From assembly GCF_045062745.1 (NCBI RefSeq), contig NZ_JBJGED010000014.1, positions 1 through 64,000 of the forward strand: a stretch of DNA of 64,000 bases. Direction: 5' to 3'. Numbering within the stretch: the stretch's first letter is position 1; every line of letters starts with the position of its first letter. Shown here in pieces: positions 44,601 to 51,487 of this stretch. This DNA comes from Paenibacillus_AA sp045062745 (GTDB lineage Bacteria > Bacillota > Bacilli > Paenibacillales > NBRC-103111). A model generated the notes under the pieces. The model was not told the DNA's origin and searched no databases. It saw only the letters and a list, made by a program, of their open reading frames with translations. A program made the translations under genes and the position numbers.

Positions 44601-45861
44601 CGCCGGTGATGCCGGCCGATACGTTGAACGTGGCCCTCAACTTGTTGTTGCCTTCGAAGGCCCCTTCGTCGATCTCGTTGTTGGCGTCAATGTACAGCTC
44701 GAACTGCTTAGTCCCCGGGGCGGTGAATGTGTAGGTGAAGGTGCCGCTTCGCCCTACATCTTTGTCCAGCGGACCGGCGGATGTGGCGTGAATTGTCACG
44801 CCGGTAGCCGCATCGGTCACTTTGATCGTGAACCCTTTTGGGTTCGTCGTTTTCCCTAGGTTGGTGTACTTGTACTGGAATGTGGTGGGCGTTCCGATGG
44901 CGAGCGGCGTTGTGGCCTGCAGCTCGAGAGGCACAAGGTCCGGCTTGGAGGTGTCGATCGGGGTGTACGTGACGCGAACTTTGTCCGGGTAGCGGTACGT
45001 CTTAGACTTGATGTTCACCAGGAAAGATGCGTAATAGACCATTACTTTGGCGCCGGGTGTGGCAAGACTCATGTAATCACCTGCGTGGTCAAAATCTTGC
45101 CCGTACTGGACTTCGAAGCTATTTATGTCGGTTGAAAATTTGTCCACCACTCGAGTTGTGAAATCAGTTTTTCCTGAAGGAATCCCCTCCAAGCTGGGGA
45201 TATTAGCCTCCCTATCAATCTGTACATCTAGTTCTGTAGGGGTTCGCTGAACAACGGAACTATCTATCGGGGTCCCAGTTGCAACTATGGTAAAACCAGA
45301 GATTCGCGCACCTGTCATGATTAATCGATCGTCGCTTACATTGGGATATGCAGGCATAGATGGATACTCTGGGTCAGCTGGATCAGGTGGGACTGTTCCG
45401 AATCCCAATTCTTCGTATGCCCCACCACGGCGAATGACATTAGCAAACCAACGTTTGTCGGAATCTGTTACGCCATACCGATACCAGGCGTAATATCCTT
45501 GTGTCGTTTTGTTTTTTTCTGAGATAACGTCGTGCCCTTCGCCCGTTAGAGGTGTCGTCCCATTCCATGAAGTCTGCCCTACAGGGATAGTTATGTCTAA
45601 GATCGCAGTACCGTCCTGGATGAGCTCCACTTTTGATATTTTCATATCTTTGACTCCAGGAATATTAACATTCCCGTTAATATTGCTGTGCGCACTGTAT
45701 ACCGATTGATACCCTACAGCAATCGATTTATCGAATGTTAACGTATAGTCCTGTGCGTACACCGTGACCGAGCTTCCAGGAATGAATATGGACAAGACTA
45801 AACTTACAATCAGGGCTCCTGCAAGGACAGTGACCCGTCTTTTTGTCATGAACAACTTCAT
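38668..45861 (-). CDS. Giant secreted multi-domain surface protein (2397 aa)
   Basis: Signal peptide (cleavage likely after VYA near residue 36). Parts seen: an N-terminal region with no recognised fold, a CARDB-like domain (about residues 310-420, PDLVPLELQATTPLAIG...YTNLGKT), PKD/cadherin-like stretches with SPDGD or DPEND motifs (about 540-880), a Tyr/Ser/Asn-rich central part (about 890-1490), a laminin-G or DUF1080-like lectin domain (about 1490-1600), more PKD-like units, three related repeats of about 100 residues (about 1850-2165, each starting N-RP-A..T.P.GT) and a PKD domain with a beta tail. No enzyme motif or SLH or LPXTG anchor seen. It follows the SLH protein gene by 15 bases. 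Probably a filament, adhesin or matrix protein. Confidence 0.88.
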   Translation of the reverse strand: MKLFMTKRRVTVLAGALIVSLVLSIFIPGSSVTVYAQDYTLTFDKSIAVGYQSVYSAHSNINGNVNIPGVKDMKISKVELIQDGTAILDITIPVGQTSWNGTTPLTGEGHDVISEKNKTTQGYYAWYRYGVTDSDKRWFANVIRRGGAYEELGFGTVPPDPADPEYPSMPAYPNVSDDRLIMTGARISGFTIVATGTPIDSSVVQRTPTELDVQIDREANIPSLEGIPSGKTDFTTRVVDKFSTDINSFEVQYGQDFDHAGDYMSLATPGAKVMVYYASFLVNIKSKTYRYPDKVRVTYTPIDTSKPDLVPLELQATTPLAIGTPTTFQYKYTNLGKTTNPKGFTIKVTDAATGVTIHATSAGPLDKDVGRSGTFTYTFTAPGTKQFELYIDANNEIDEGAFEGNNKLRATFNVSAGITGDFDIIPSIINFKDPFKLVPKNIATTAGCTYTEHSFKLTRASSTWTAPKQTSKTQELPFSHPGNYPTPPIGLGTVTVSMKIKGTCGETDWIEKTLTVNGTNSPPYFKIGWFMEGDNTSRTPLMQVLQGAKIQARVIQDPTSSPPSPSDPENDSLTFTGWDFNRTDIWVKNLPNVYGFVPGQESLRNITADTVGAHGIYATMTDSAGASYTAYTMVDVIAPNPVPIATCPPLVKENRPVAASLFSASQSYSPAGRQIDHARNEWTNKLPSYTNGTTSDITVQASLHVWDNGSPPLKSLSPSVCSITVQPDLPPIGKLDVPPFGIRHQSIDMYNKSYSPDGDLLVSATYRYKYDAANDGFANDGWIHLPGTMTKAAFTPTKVGKYLLDVTVCEDYGRCGSASSTQANTTLTIDVLNLAPNVEFTISGKNPQPDLNPLNTYSANTVYGWNLYETNSTNMLEKKNYSWSVTNGTLLSGLGKHLEVQYPLSKSQWTGPSSPNYSYSFFSAISDGGFGPNGFTAYKGMTSVDSSRSQPLLLPPVVSNKFVVKTPVDPNASLQPYQWSDSIQTTKSHIYFWAAIGEQKYLMAYNKGRIPTYSSYSTPFQNGSQTQYEWTHHWANGVNPYDLAFPAGGGTVLDSRYPNVSLYASGGYPNGVWYDRPHSIVKYSTTLVGDKIYVLYSAAAPNSMYWGNAYSCDDNGDCYEYQTYLTKYDPPKLQIAQFDAVTGDLLDDGKSHPIPSSYNSTYQYSMIGSMPLYSYYANYYTYSARGNHLEIVYRDPSNGSLHSYAIISPDGAIVSSGSLQIPSFVQTFSYYYKNYYGQVVSSTPKTYSCQWVGPYGASGPYWDDEGNIIGYMQVKCYAPGSTSPEYMDNALNPDAPTGMWVVKFDLNAGTYIKSAKLAGSSPRYDSMQPYHFPMENDPVLVYNPFTKQAYMRSFNIYNPSWTTHYEVVMMDGSGAKWNGPEIANWINYWSNPFYQTPSGATGGGWCTYTASGTCESYNLHAGQRMWWKTGYFGADERKTTDKMYGQFVGDGLYMSMYSGNFLCSCGSAPSYDRWVFLDTGPVNTNEAYKGFRIGQFMSDTPLADAEINFTLTMRKPQQDRDLAGLSFRMSDPRNRYAVETDGSSLYLSRYVGGSRTVLQSTNWPAQPDTDYSFKVRATGSRIEVLVGGVPYFDVTDGTFPSGKFGPFSDKPGVGFKAMSSKIVQASSLEWLTNYAIWESGAARAEVRYDSLLYSDPEGDPRAGTYQWSITHSPKFMNHQGVSGMHGQMYTSERLEFDKVGEYWISLRARDDPHPNFRYPSMVFDSYRQNSNTFQQRLIVHRRPVAQFSLYVAGDGTIGWTDTSYDPDRWVSAGSFSAPDVTGIDYGATRGIMERKYSYISPSGTYVESKLTRPAETGTYTVSLAVRDEYGAWSTPYTQTVTVGFTPSPNTRPTASLTFPFGTQAAPNLIYTKRPTITWTQADTIGTIFKGFHVKITNESGQLVAESGESPQWTASGTASWTVPIDLPIGVKLQVQVKVSDGEEWSVWSNTGWMQVNSPPTVTLTYPSGSQTAPTIIQANRRPTIQFTQVDADAGTVFQGGDVLIQDASGNLVYSAGMNQNTTANLQSFTVTTDLPTGVPLQVKVRTTDGSAVSAWSNIGWMLINSRPSAAVTQPLGTYGNPGVGGLRPLIGFRLTDPEPGTVFSQFQVWIGREDGSEVLNVSQSGVFAGTDFSYQVGVNLPAGLKLQVRVRGWDQYGLESDWSPVQWFLTNRPPSPAFDWSPKPVWEGDVVTLLDQSSDPDGDSLTYSWEIRRPDGSVFFTSSAKQPSQQLLLPGAYSVKLTVSDAVESRSLTKTIQVEELTLLAAVRHTPQWLELHTERGHNTTVVPLDFYSGERFQLDSTTAAASVDRVTATLTTEGLDGNELTVTTELVRQGSTWTFAGELFDPRFLSVTAGLPEGVVPIHFEVRYANGVVKARDVPVNIIGNAQEIVTVHRQR

Positions 45862-45876
45862 ATGTGGATCCTCTTT

Positions 45877-47106
45877 TTACTCAATGATTTTAGGCGTTCT
45901 TGCCTTGAGGATTGTCTTGTCAAATGTGGGGTTCGGTGACCTGGCAGGCGCGTAAATCACTATATGGAGAGATCCAGTTGTATTCATTGTTTTTGGTATT
46001 AGGACCGCTGGTACGTCCGTTAGGGTTTGAACAAAAACACCCGCTGTGCTATTCAACTCCCCGTTCACAAATGCTTTTATATCTGGTGATTCAGCACCGT
46101 AAACTACTGCAGGAAGAAACCCATGGAAATCAGCATAAATGCTACTATCGCTACGCATGGTTTCTCTTCCCTTGAAGTACAAAATATAGCTGTTTTTATA
46201 TGCTGAAACTGGAAATCCATCTTTGGATCCATCCGGTTTCACCTTTAAGTTGTGCCACTTCAAAGTGGAGATATCGGGAAGGTAGTTCAAGAAGGGATCA
46301 TTCGGATCCTCTAAATCTATGGCAACAAGTTCGTCCAGCACACCTTCATACAACCCATCTGGTGTCTTGATAAACAAATCATCCGGATTCCAACTCGTGC
46401 CCGGATACAGATTCCCAAAATACTGCGGCATGACGGTGAAAATATTCGTCTTGTGCCACTTCACCTCCGCACGGCTGATTGCGTGTTTGTCGGCCGGCAA
46501 GGTCTCACCGCTGCGTACGCTCATGATCCGCTCAATGATCGTCACGCTCTGAGCCCGATTTGTCGGCAGATCCTCGCCCAGCGTTCCGGTGTCATCCAGC
46601 CCCTGTATCAGACCTTTGCTCGTGGCTAAATACATCCATTTCTTCGCATCGTCGTTCTTCTCCCCGGTTGCCCGGACAGCCACACGGGCCATCTCTTCGC
46701 GCGTCATAGGCGTGTTCCAATCGCCGCTTGAATAATCGCTCCATTGATGAATCCCACCAGCGACGGCGGCATTGGCGTACGGGATGTACCACTCTGCACC
46801 AGTAACGGTACCACTTGCGGGCAGCTTCAGCGCCGTTACGGCCATTTTCACGAATTCCGCCCGGGTTACACTTTGATCCGGTCGGAATGACTGGTCCTCG
46901 TAACCGTCTATGTATCCTTTCGCAATCGAAGCTTCAATCGCCGCTTTGGCCCAATGGCCCTCAATATCGCGCATCGCTTTAGGGGGGACAGCCCCGCCTG
47001 CCGAAGACCCTGTAGACGCCGAGAACGAGCTAGTCTGCCAAACCCCCACGGCTAGCGCCACGCCTACACCGACGAACCCCAATTTAAGCCATTTTTTTTG
47101 CAACAT
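45877..47106 (-). CDS. S-layer-homology (SLH) surface protein
   Basis: A 409-residue exported protein: signal sequence (residues 1-28, after FSAS), three SLH domains (about 47-95, 105-155 and 158-210; first reads DIEGHWAKAAIEASIAKGYIDGYEDQSFRPDQSVTRAEFVKMAV), then about 190 residues with no recognised domain. SLH triplets bind pyruvylated wall polymer. GGGGAGGAG precedes ATG 47106. It is co-transcribed with the giant gene, so it may be the wall anchor for it. Its second half is notably richer in A+T than the SLH half. Confidence 0.92.
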   Translation of the reverse strand: MLQKKWLKLGFVGVGVALAVGVWQTSSFSASTGSSAGGAVPPKAMRDIEGHWAKAAIEASIAKGYIDGYEDQSFRPDQSVTRAEFVKMAVTALKLPASGTVTGAEWYIPYANAAVAGGIHQWSDYSSGDWNTPMTREEMARVAVRATGEKNDDAKKWMYLATSKGLIQGLDDTGTLGEDLPTNRAQSVTIIERIMSVRSGETLPADKHAISRAEVKWHKTNIFTVMPQYFGNLYPGTSWNPDDLFIKTPDGLYEGVLDELVAIDLEDPNDPFLNYLPDISTLKWHNLKVKPDGSKDGFPVSAYKNSYILYFKGRETMRSDSSIYADFHGFLPAVVYGAESPDIKAFVNGELNSTAGVFVQTLTDVPAVLIPKTMNTTGSLHIVIYAPARSPNPTFDKTILKARTPKIIE

Positions 47107-47190
47107 AGTTTTCACTCCTCCCCTCATTCTTGTATCACACCATTCAACATCACGTCCACAATTTCCCAGCACACCCATCCTCGCGAAACA

Positions 47191-47239
47191 CAAAAAACCG
47201 CCTAAACTCACACCCAAACGATGTGAATCCTAGGCGGTT
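47191..47239 (-). terminator. Terminator-like hairpin in the SLH operon leader
   Basis: Minus strand: AACCGCCTA...TCACA, short loop, TGTGAGTTTAGGCGGTT, then TTTTG. It lies 30 bases downstream of the promoter -10 and about 85 bases before the start codon, the same plan as the pilus operon leader. Confidence 0.7.
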
Positions 47240-47268
47240 CTTCCGCTCGCAAGATAACTGGTATACAG

Positions 47269-47298
47269 AAAATACCATATGGCGACATAATCCGTCAA
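47269..47298 (-). promoter_or_regulatory. Promoter of the SLH operon
   Basis: Minus strand TTGACG (47293-47298), 18 bases, TATTTT (47269-47274). The first 17 bases, TTGACGGATTATGTCGC, match the motif at 38646. Confidence 0.6.
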
Positions 47299-47313
47299 TA
47301 CCCATTATGGATC

Positions 47314-48051
47314 CTAGGTCAACCGAAACCCTTGCTCCTCCAGAAAGTCCTTCATGTACGCCCGTGGCTTCGCCCGGAACTTGTTCACCATCTCCTGCGA
47401 CCAGGTCGTATCCTTCTTGCCTCCGGTGCGATGGAGGTAATACTCCCGCGTCCGCACGTCATATTCCTGCACTCCCGCTACAACACCCTCGCGCTGATAC
47501 ACATTCTCGTGAAGTACAGCGGAGGCGCGGAGTCTAGGACGCACGCTCGGCTCCTGATCGGGAACCCCGATACACATGCCGAATACAGGATACACGAGCT
47601 GCGGCAGCTGCAGCAGTTCCGTCACGCGACGCAAATTGTTGCGGATCCCGCCAATATACACGATGCCCAGCCCCATCGCTTCCGCCGCCACGGCCGCATT
47701 CTGCGCCGCCAGAGCCGTATCGATCGTGCTGATCATAAAGTTCTCCATGCCTTCGGACACCATGTCGGCCCCGTTAAGCTCGCAAGCGACTTGGTCCCGA
47801 TACAGATCCGCGCACCAGACGAGGAAGAGAGGAGCGAGCTCTACATGCTCCTGGCCTCCGGTAACCGCACGAAGCTCGCTGCGCACCGTCGGATCGGTCA
47901 CCCGGATCACGCTATACGCCTGCACGTTGCTGGAGGTCGAAGCCATCTGGGCCGCTTGCAGCATCGCGAACAGCTGCTCGTCCGTGACCGGATCGGGCTT
48001 GTACTTGCGGATCGAGCGATGCGCTTGAAGTAAACGGACAAGCTCATTCAT
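47314..48051 (-). CDS. NfsA/NfrA-type flavin nitroreductase
   Basis: A 245-residue nitroreductase-fold protein. It begins MNELVRLLQAHRSIRKYKPDPVTDEQL, with the Arg-Ser phosphate clamp for FMN, and has TSSNVQAYSVIRV and EAMGLGIVYIGGIRNN. Length and sequence fit the NfsA/NfrA1 group, which use NADPH to reduce quinones, nitro compounds or FMN. ATG 48051 is preceded by AGGAGG. Its neighbours do not suggest a pathway. It diverges from the aminotransferase gene. Confidence 0.9.
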   Translation of the reverse strand: MNELVRLLQAHRSIRKYKPDPVTDEQLFAMLQAAQMASTSSNVQAYSVIRVTDPTVRSELRAVTGGQEHVELAPLFLVWCADLYRDQVACELNGADMVSEGMENFMISTIDTALAAQNAAVAAEAMGLGIVYIGGIRNNLRRVTELLQLPQLVYPVFGMCIGVPDQEPSVRPRLRASAVLHENVYQREGVVAGVQEYDVRTREYYLHRTGGKKDTTWSQEMVNKFRAKPRAYMKDFLEEQGFRLT

Positions 48052-48142
48052 CAGAATCCCTCCTGGGTTCAAGTCTCCTCCCCCTATTATGAACGGTCTG
48101 CTGAAATGGATGCAACTCGAGGCAATAAAAGCCAAAATACAT

Positions 48143-48172
48143 ATTGTATTTTTATTCATTTATACGTATAAT
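48143..48172 (+). promoter_or_regulatory. Promoter with ARG-box-like operator
   Basis: Promoter TTGTAT (48144-48149), 17 bases, TATAAT (48167-48172). The complement of 48143-48160 is AATGAATAAAAATACAAT, close to the Bacillus ArgR site CATGAATAAAAATTCAAG, and it covers the -35 and most of the spacer. It suggests arginine-dependent control of the aminotransferase gene. Confidence 0.6.
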
Positions 48173-48203
48173 TACTCATCATTACATGGATGGAGGGGAC
48201 CCC

Positions 48204-49418
48204 ATGATCACTCAAAATCAACTCGCAACCACACAAGCTTCCCTGGAGGAGGCCAAACAATCCGTTCTATTCACCACAGCTCGCCCTGACCTGGTTATGG
48301 AACGCGGAGAAGGCATGTACTTATGGGATACCGAGGGCAATCGGTACCTCGATTTCATCGGAGGCTGGGCGGTGACATGCCTCGGTCACGCACCGGCGGT
48401 CATCCGGCAAGCCCTGCAGGAGCAAGCCTCGCGCCTCATTCATGCCAGTCCCGCCTATTACAATCGGCCGATGTTGGAGTTCGCCAGCCGTCTCACTTCC
48501 CTGTCCGGCATGGACCGAGCGTTCTTCATGAGCACCGGAGCGGAGGCGAACGAAGGGGCCATTAAGCTCGCCAGGCGGCATGGGGCCCGCAATCTCGGAG
48601 GGGCATATGAGATCATCACGACCGTGAACAGCTTCCACGGCAGGACGCTCGCCGCGATGTCGGCTACAGGGAAGAAGCAGTGGGAAGCGCTGTTCGCTCC
48701 AAAAGTTCCCGGCTTCCGGCATGTGCCACTGAATGACATTGAGGCGCTTGTCGAAGCGGTTACTCCGAATACTTGCGCCATCATGCTGGAGCTCATTCAA
48801 GGCGAGGGAGGCGTACACAGCGCAGATGCCGCATATGTCAGGAAATTGCGCGAACTGTGCGACGAGAAAGGAATCCTCCTCATCTTCGACGAGGTGCAGA
48901 CTGGATTAGGACGGACGGGTAAGCTGTTTGCCTACGAGCATTTCGGCATCCAACCGGACATCCTGACGCTAGCCAAAGGAATCGGAGGCGGCTTCCCTCT
49001 CTCCGCGATGCTAGTGAAGGAGGCTTATAACATTTTCGAACCTGGGGATCAAGGGGGAACGTACACAGGACAACCGCTCGGCATGGCCGTAGGGCTGGCG
49101 GTGGTGAATGCGATCGTGGAGCAGGATCTGGCCGGCAAGGCGGCTGAGCAAGGCCGGTACCTTACCGAGCAACTGGAACGTATCTCACCTCGATACGGGC
49201 TTAATAACATTCGGGGAAAAGGCTTGCTAGTGGGACTGGACCTTCCCGAGGCAAACGGCAGCCGCATCGTGCACGAATGCCTCCAAGAAGGGTTGTTGAT
49301 CAATTCACCTAGCCCAAGCACGATTCGCCTCATGCCTGCGCTGATCGTTACGAAGGCCGACATAGATGCGATGATTCAGATTTTCTCGCAAGTGCTAAAC
49401 CGGGTCTACAAAGCCTAA
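48204..49418 (+). CDS. Class III aminotransferase, acetylornithine type
   Basis: A 404-residue PLP enzyme of the ArgD/ornithine aminotransferase group: MSTGAEANEGAIKLAR (phosphate loop), SFHGRTLAAMSATGK, LIQGEGGVHSA, IFDEVQTGLGRTGKLFA and the PLP lysine in LTLAKGIGGGFPL. The expected reaction is acetylornithine plus 2-oxoglutarate, but succinylornithine or GABA-type specificity is possible. No other arginine genes are nearby, so it may be a second copy or catabolic enzyme. ATG 48204 follows GGAGGGG. Its 3' end overlaps that of the converging TetR gene by 24 bases. Confidence 0.9.
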   Translation: MITQNQLATTQASLEEAKQSVLFTTARPDLVMERGEGMYLWDTEGNRYLDFIGGWAVTCLGHAPAVIRQALQEQASRLIHASPAYYNRPMLEFASRLTSLSGMDRAFFMSTGAEANEGAIKLARRHGARNLGGAYEIITTVNSFHGRTLAAMSATGKKQWEALFAPKVPGFRHVPLNDIEALVEAVTPNTCAIMLELIQGEGGVHSADAAYVRKLRELCDEKGILLIFDEVQTGLGRTGKLFAYEHFGIQPDILTLAKGIGGGFPLSAMLVKEAYNIFEPGDQGGTYTGQPLGMAVGLAVVNAIVEQDLAGKAAEQGRYLTEQLERISPRYGLNNIRGKGLLVGLDLPEANGSRIVHECLQEGLLINSPSPSTIRLMPALIVTKADIDAMIQIFSQVLNRVYKA

Positions 49419-49994
49419 TCCGCCCAGGATGAACTGCTGCGTATCCTGCACGAGCTCGTCGAACGTAGGTGGTGTATCCTCAACCAGGGGCTGGAAATAG
49501 TCGCTCTGCTTGTGGAACAAAATCGTGCCCATGATGAAGAACATCATATTGTCCAGGGAGCGATATTGAAACAAGCCGGCGGTCTTGCCCTGCTCGAGCA
49601 GCCTGCGCAGCAATTTCCACACAGGAAACACCTGACTGCGAATATAGTCGATCCGCTGCGTATTCTTCAGAATCTCCTGCTGCATCAGCTGCACGAGCTG
49701 GGGCTCCTTCACCCGGAAGCGGATGAGCTCTTCGATCAGCCGCTTTAGCCCCTCGACCGGTTCCTCGAACAGATGGGCATGCTCCATGATGTCCTTACTG
49801 CCGGTGAAGAACTGGTTGAACAACTCGTAGAACAGATTCTCTTTCCCGCCAAAATAGTACGAGACCAGCGCGACATTCGCTCCCGCTTCCTCACAAATTT
49901 GCCGGACGGTCGTGCAGTCGTAGCCTTGGGAGGCGAACAGCTGCTTGGCGGCCAAAATAATTCGCAGCTTCATGTCGGAATCGGCGGGTGGCAT
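49395..49994 (-). CDS. TetR-family regulator
   Basis: A 199-residue repressor. The N-terminal helix-turn-helix reads RIILAAKQLFASQGYDCTTVRQICEEAGANVALVSYYFGGKENLFYELF, typical of TetR; the C-terminal ligand domain is helical. It follows the YhgE-like gene by 69 bases on the same strand, an arrangement like yhgE with yhgD of B. subtilis. ATG 49994 is chosen since AGGAG directly abuts the earlier ATG 50006. Likely acts at the double palindrome at 51268. Confidence 0.92.
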   Translation of the reverse strand: MPPADSDMKLRIILAAKQLFASQGYDCTTVRQICEEAGANVALVSYYFGGKENLFYELFNQFFTGSKDIMEHAHLFEEPVEGLKRLIEELIRFRVKEPQLVQLMQQEILKNTQRIDYIRSQVFPVWKLLRRLLEQGKTAGLFQYRSLDNMMFFIMGTILFHKQSDYFQPLVEDTPPTFDELVQDTQQFILGGLGFVDPV

Positions 49995-50063
49995 GTCGTA
50001 CGTCATCTCCTGTCGTGGCTTTCTACTGTTTTCTATCTCACTATAAGTCCATTATGCCTTTCG

Positions 50064-51233
50064 TTACTTGACAGTTGCAACATTAGCTTGAAGCGCCGGA
50101 GCGTGAGCCGGGGCTTTTTCTTTGCGCAGCGCGGTAATGAGCAGCCCCACGACGATCGAGACGAGCATGATGGCGACTAGCGACCAAGACGGCCCCGACA
50201 CGGATGGCCCGCCGAAGAGCAGGTTCATATTGCCCTCCACCGCATAGGTGGCCGGCAAATACCCGCTCAGCCCATGGTAGAAGCTCGACAGCAATTCACG
50301 AGGCACCATGGCACCGGAGGACACGAGTTGGGCCGACAGCACCATAATGTTGAACAGCATGCCGGCATTGCCGAACAGCAGCAGGAAGATCTGCGCGAAG
50401 AACATGAAGCACATCAGGAACAGCGTCTCGAAGCCCCACATGACGAGGAAGCCTTTTGCCGCGTGACCGCCCATCAAGAGGACGAGCGACGATCCGACCA
50501 GGGCGATGACGACTGCCGAGACGATATTGAGCAGCGCACGTGCTCCGAATTTCTGGAAGCGGGAGAACGCTGCCCCGATCATGTTCGAAGACACCTGAAC
50601 GTTCATCGCCATTATCATCGAGCCGACGTAGGAGGCCAGCACCATCATCATCGGAATCATCTGATTCGACATGCCGGAGACCGGGTTCGTGTAATGCATG
50701 TCGGCCACGACCTTCTCCGCGAGCCCTTGGGCCATGCCCTTCGCTTGGGCGGCGGGAGCGTTCATCTGCGTCAGCACCGCTTCGGCGCCTGTGGCGATCG
50801 CTTCCTTGTTCACCGAGGCGGTGACCGTGGCTGCGACGCTCTGCATCATACTCTTGATGAGCGCGGGATTCGACTCGTTTATCCAATATTGCAGCTGGCC
50901 TTTCTGTCCGGCGGTCTGCAGCTGCTTGGAGAAGTCGGCTGGTATGTACAGCACCATCTGTACGTCCCGGTTATCGAGCTGCTGCTTGGCTTCCTCCAGC
51001 GTAGAGGCGGATTGAAGCTGGAACGGCAAATTTTGCTGCAAATTCTGGCTAACTTGCTTGCCTACCCCCGGATCCTCATTGACCACACTGATCTTCAGGT
51101 GGGAGGCGTTATCGGTAATGCCGTCATAACCGGTCATCCAGACGAGGCTGAAAATCACTTGAAACATCAACGCCGTCGCCACCCCGATAATTGTGGTCGG
51201 TTTTTTCAGAAAAGCTTGCAACGCTTGAAGCAT
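50064..51233 (-). CDS. YhgE/Pip-like or ABC-2-type membrane protein
   Basis: A 389-residue protein with one N-terminal helix (about residues 10-30), an outer domain of about 150 residues (LKISVVNEDPGVGKQVSQ...VLYIPADFSKQLQ) and five or six helices in the second half (from about 200). This plan fits YhgE/Pip proteins and ABC-2-type exporters of the same superfamily; no ATPase lies nearby. A TetR gene follows in the operon. The start is 51233 (12 bases from AAAGGAG) or 51245 (no gap). Perhaps a drug or envelope exporter. Confidence 0.85.
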   Translation of the reverse strand: MLQALQAFLKKPTTIIGVATALMFQVIFSLVWMTGYDGITDNASHLKISVVNEDPGVGKQVSQNLQQNLPFQLQSASTLEEAKQQLDNRDVQMVLYIPADFSKQLQTAGQKGQLQYWINESNPALIKSMMQSVAATVTASVNKEAIATGAEAVLTQMNAPAAQAKGMAQGLAEKVVADMHYTNPVSGMSNQMIPMMMVLASYVGSMIMAMNVQVSSNMIGAAFSRFQKFGARALLNIVSAVVIALVGSSLVLLMGGHAAKGFLVMWGFETLFLMCFMFFAQIFLLLFGNAGMLFNIMVLSAQLVSSGAMVPRELLSSFYHGLSGYLPATYAVEGNMNLLFGGPSVSGPSWSLVAIMLVSIVVGLLITALRKEKAPAHAPALQANVATVK

Positions 51234-51267
51234 GTACGGTTTCATCTCCTTTGTCTCTATCGAATAA

Positions 51268-51301
51268 TTTAAACACATGTTTAAATTAAACGTTTGTTTA
51301 A
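51268..51301 (-). promoter_or_regulatory. Tandem palindromic operators
   Basis: Two adjacent perfect inverted repeats, TTTAAAC-N4-GTTTAAA (51268-51285) and TTAAAC-N4-GTTTAA (51286-51301), 35 bases above the YhgE-like gene. TetR proteins bind such sites in pairs, so the co-transcribed TetR gene is the natural candidate regulator. Confidence 0.7.
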
Positions 51302-51487
51302 CAATGTAGCAGAGAAGGAGGTTGTCTGTCAAGGGCAAGAGGCAAGGGAGAACGTGTACCAGTACAAAGAGATTGAAAATACATTTACTAGCGCCAAGAA
51401 AGTGCCAATCACTTCAAAAGAACTGTAAATTTGAGACGAGCAAGTACCTACATTGTGTGAGTTGAGTTTAGATCAGGGGTTGAAGGT

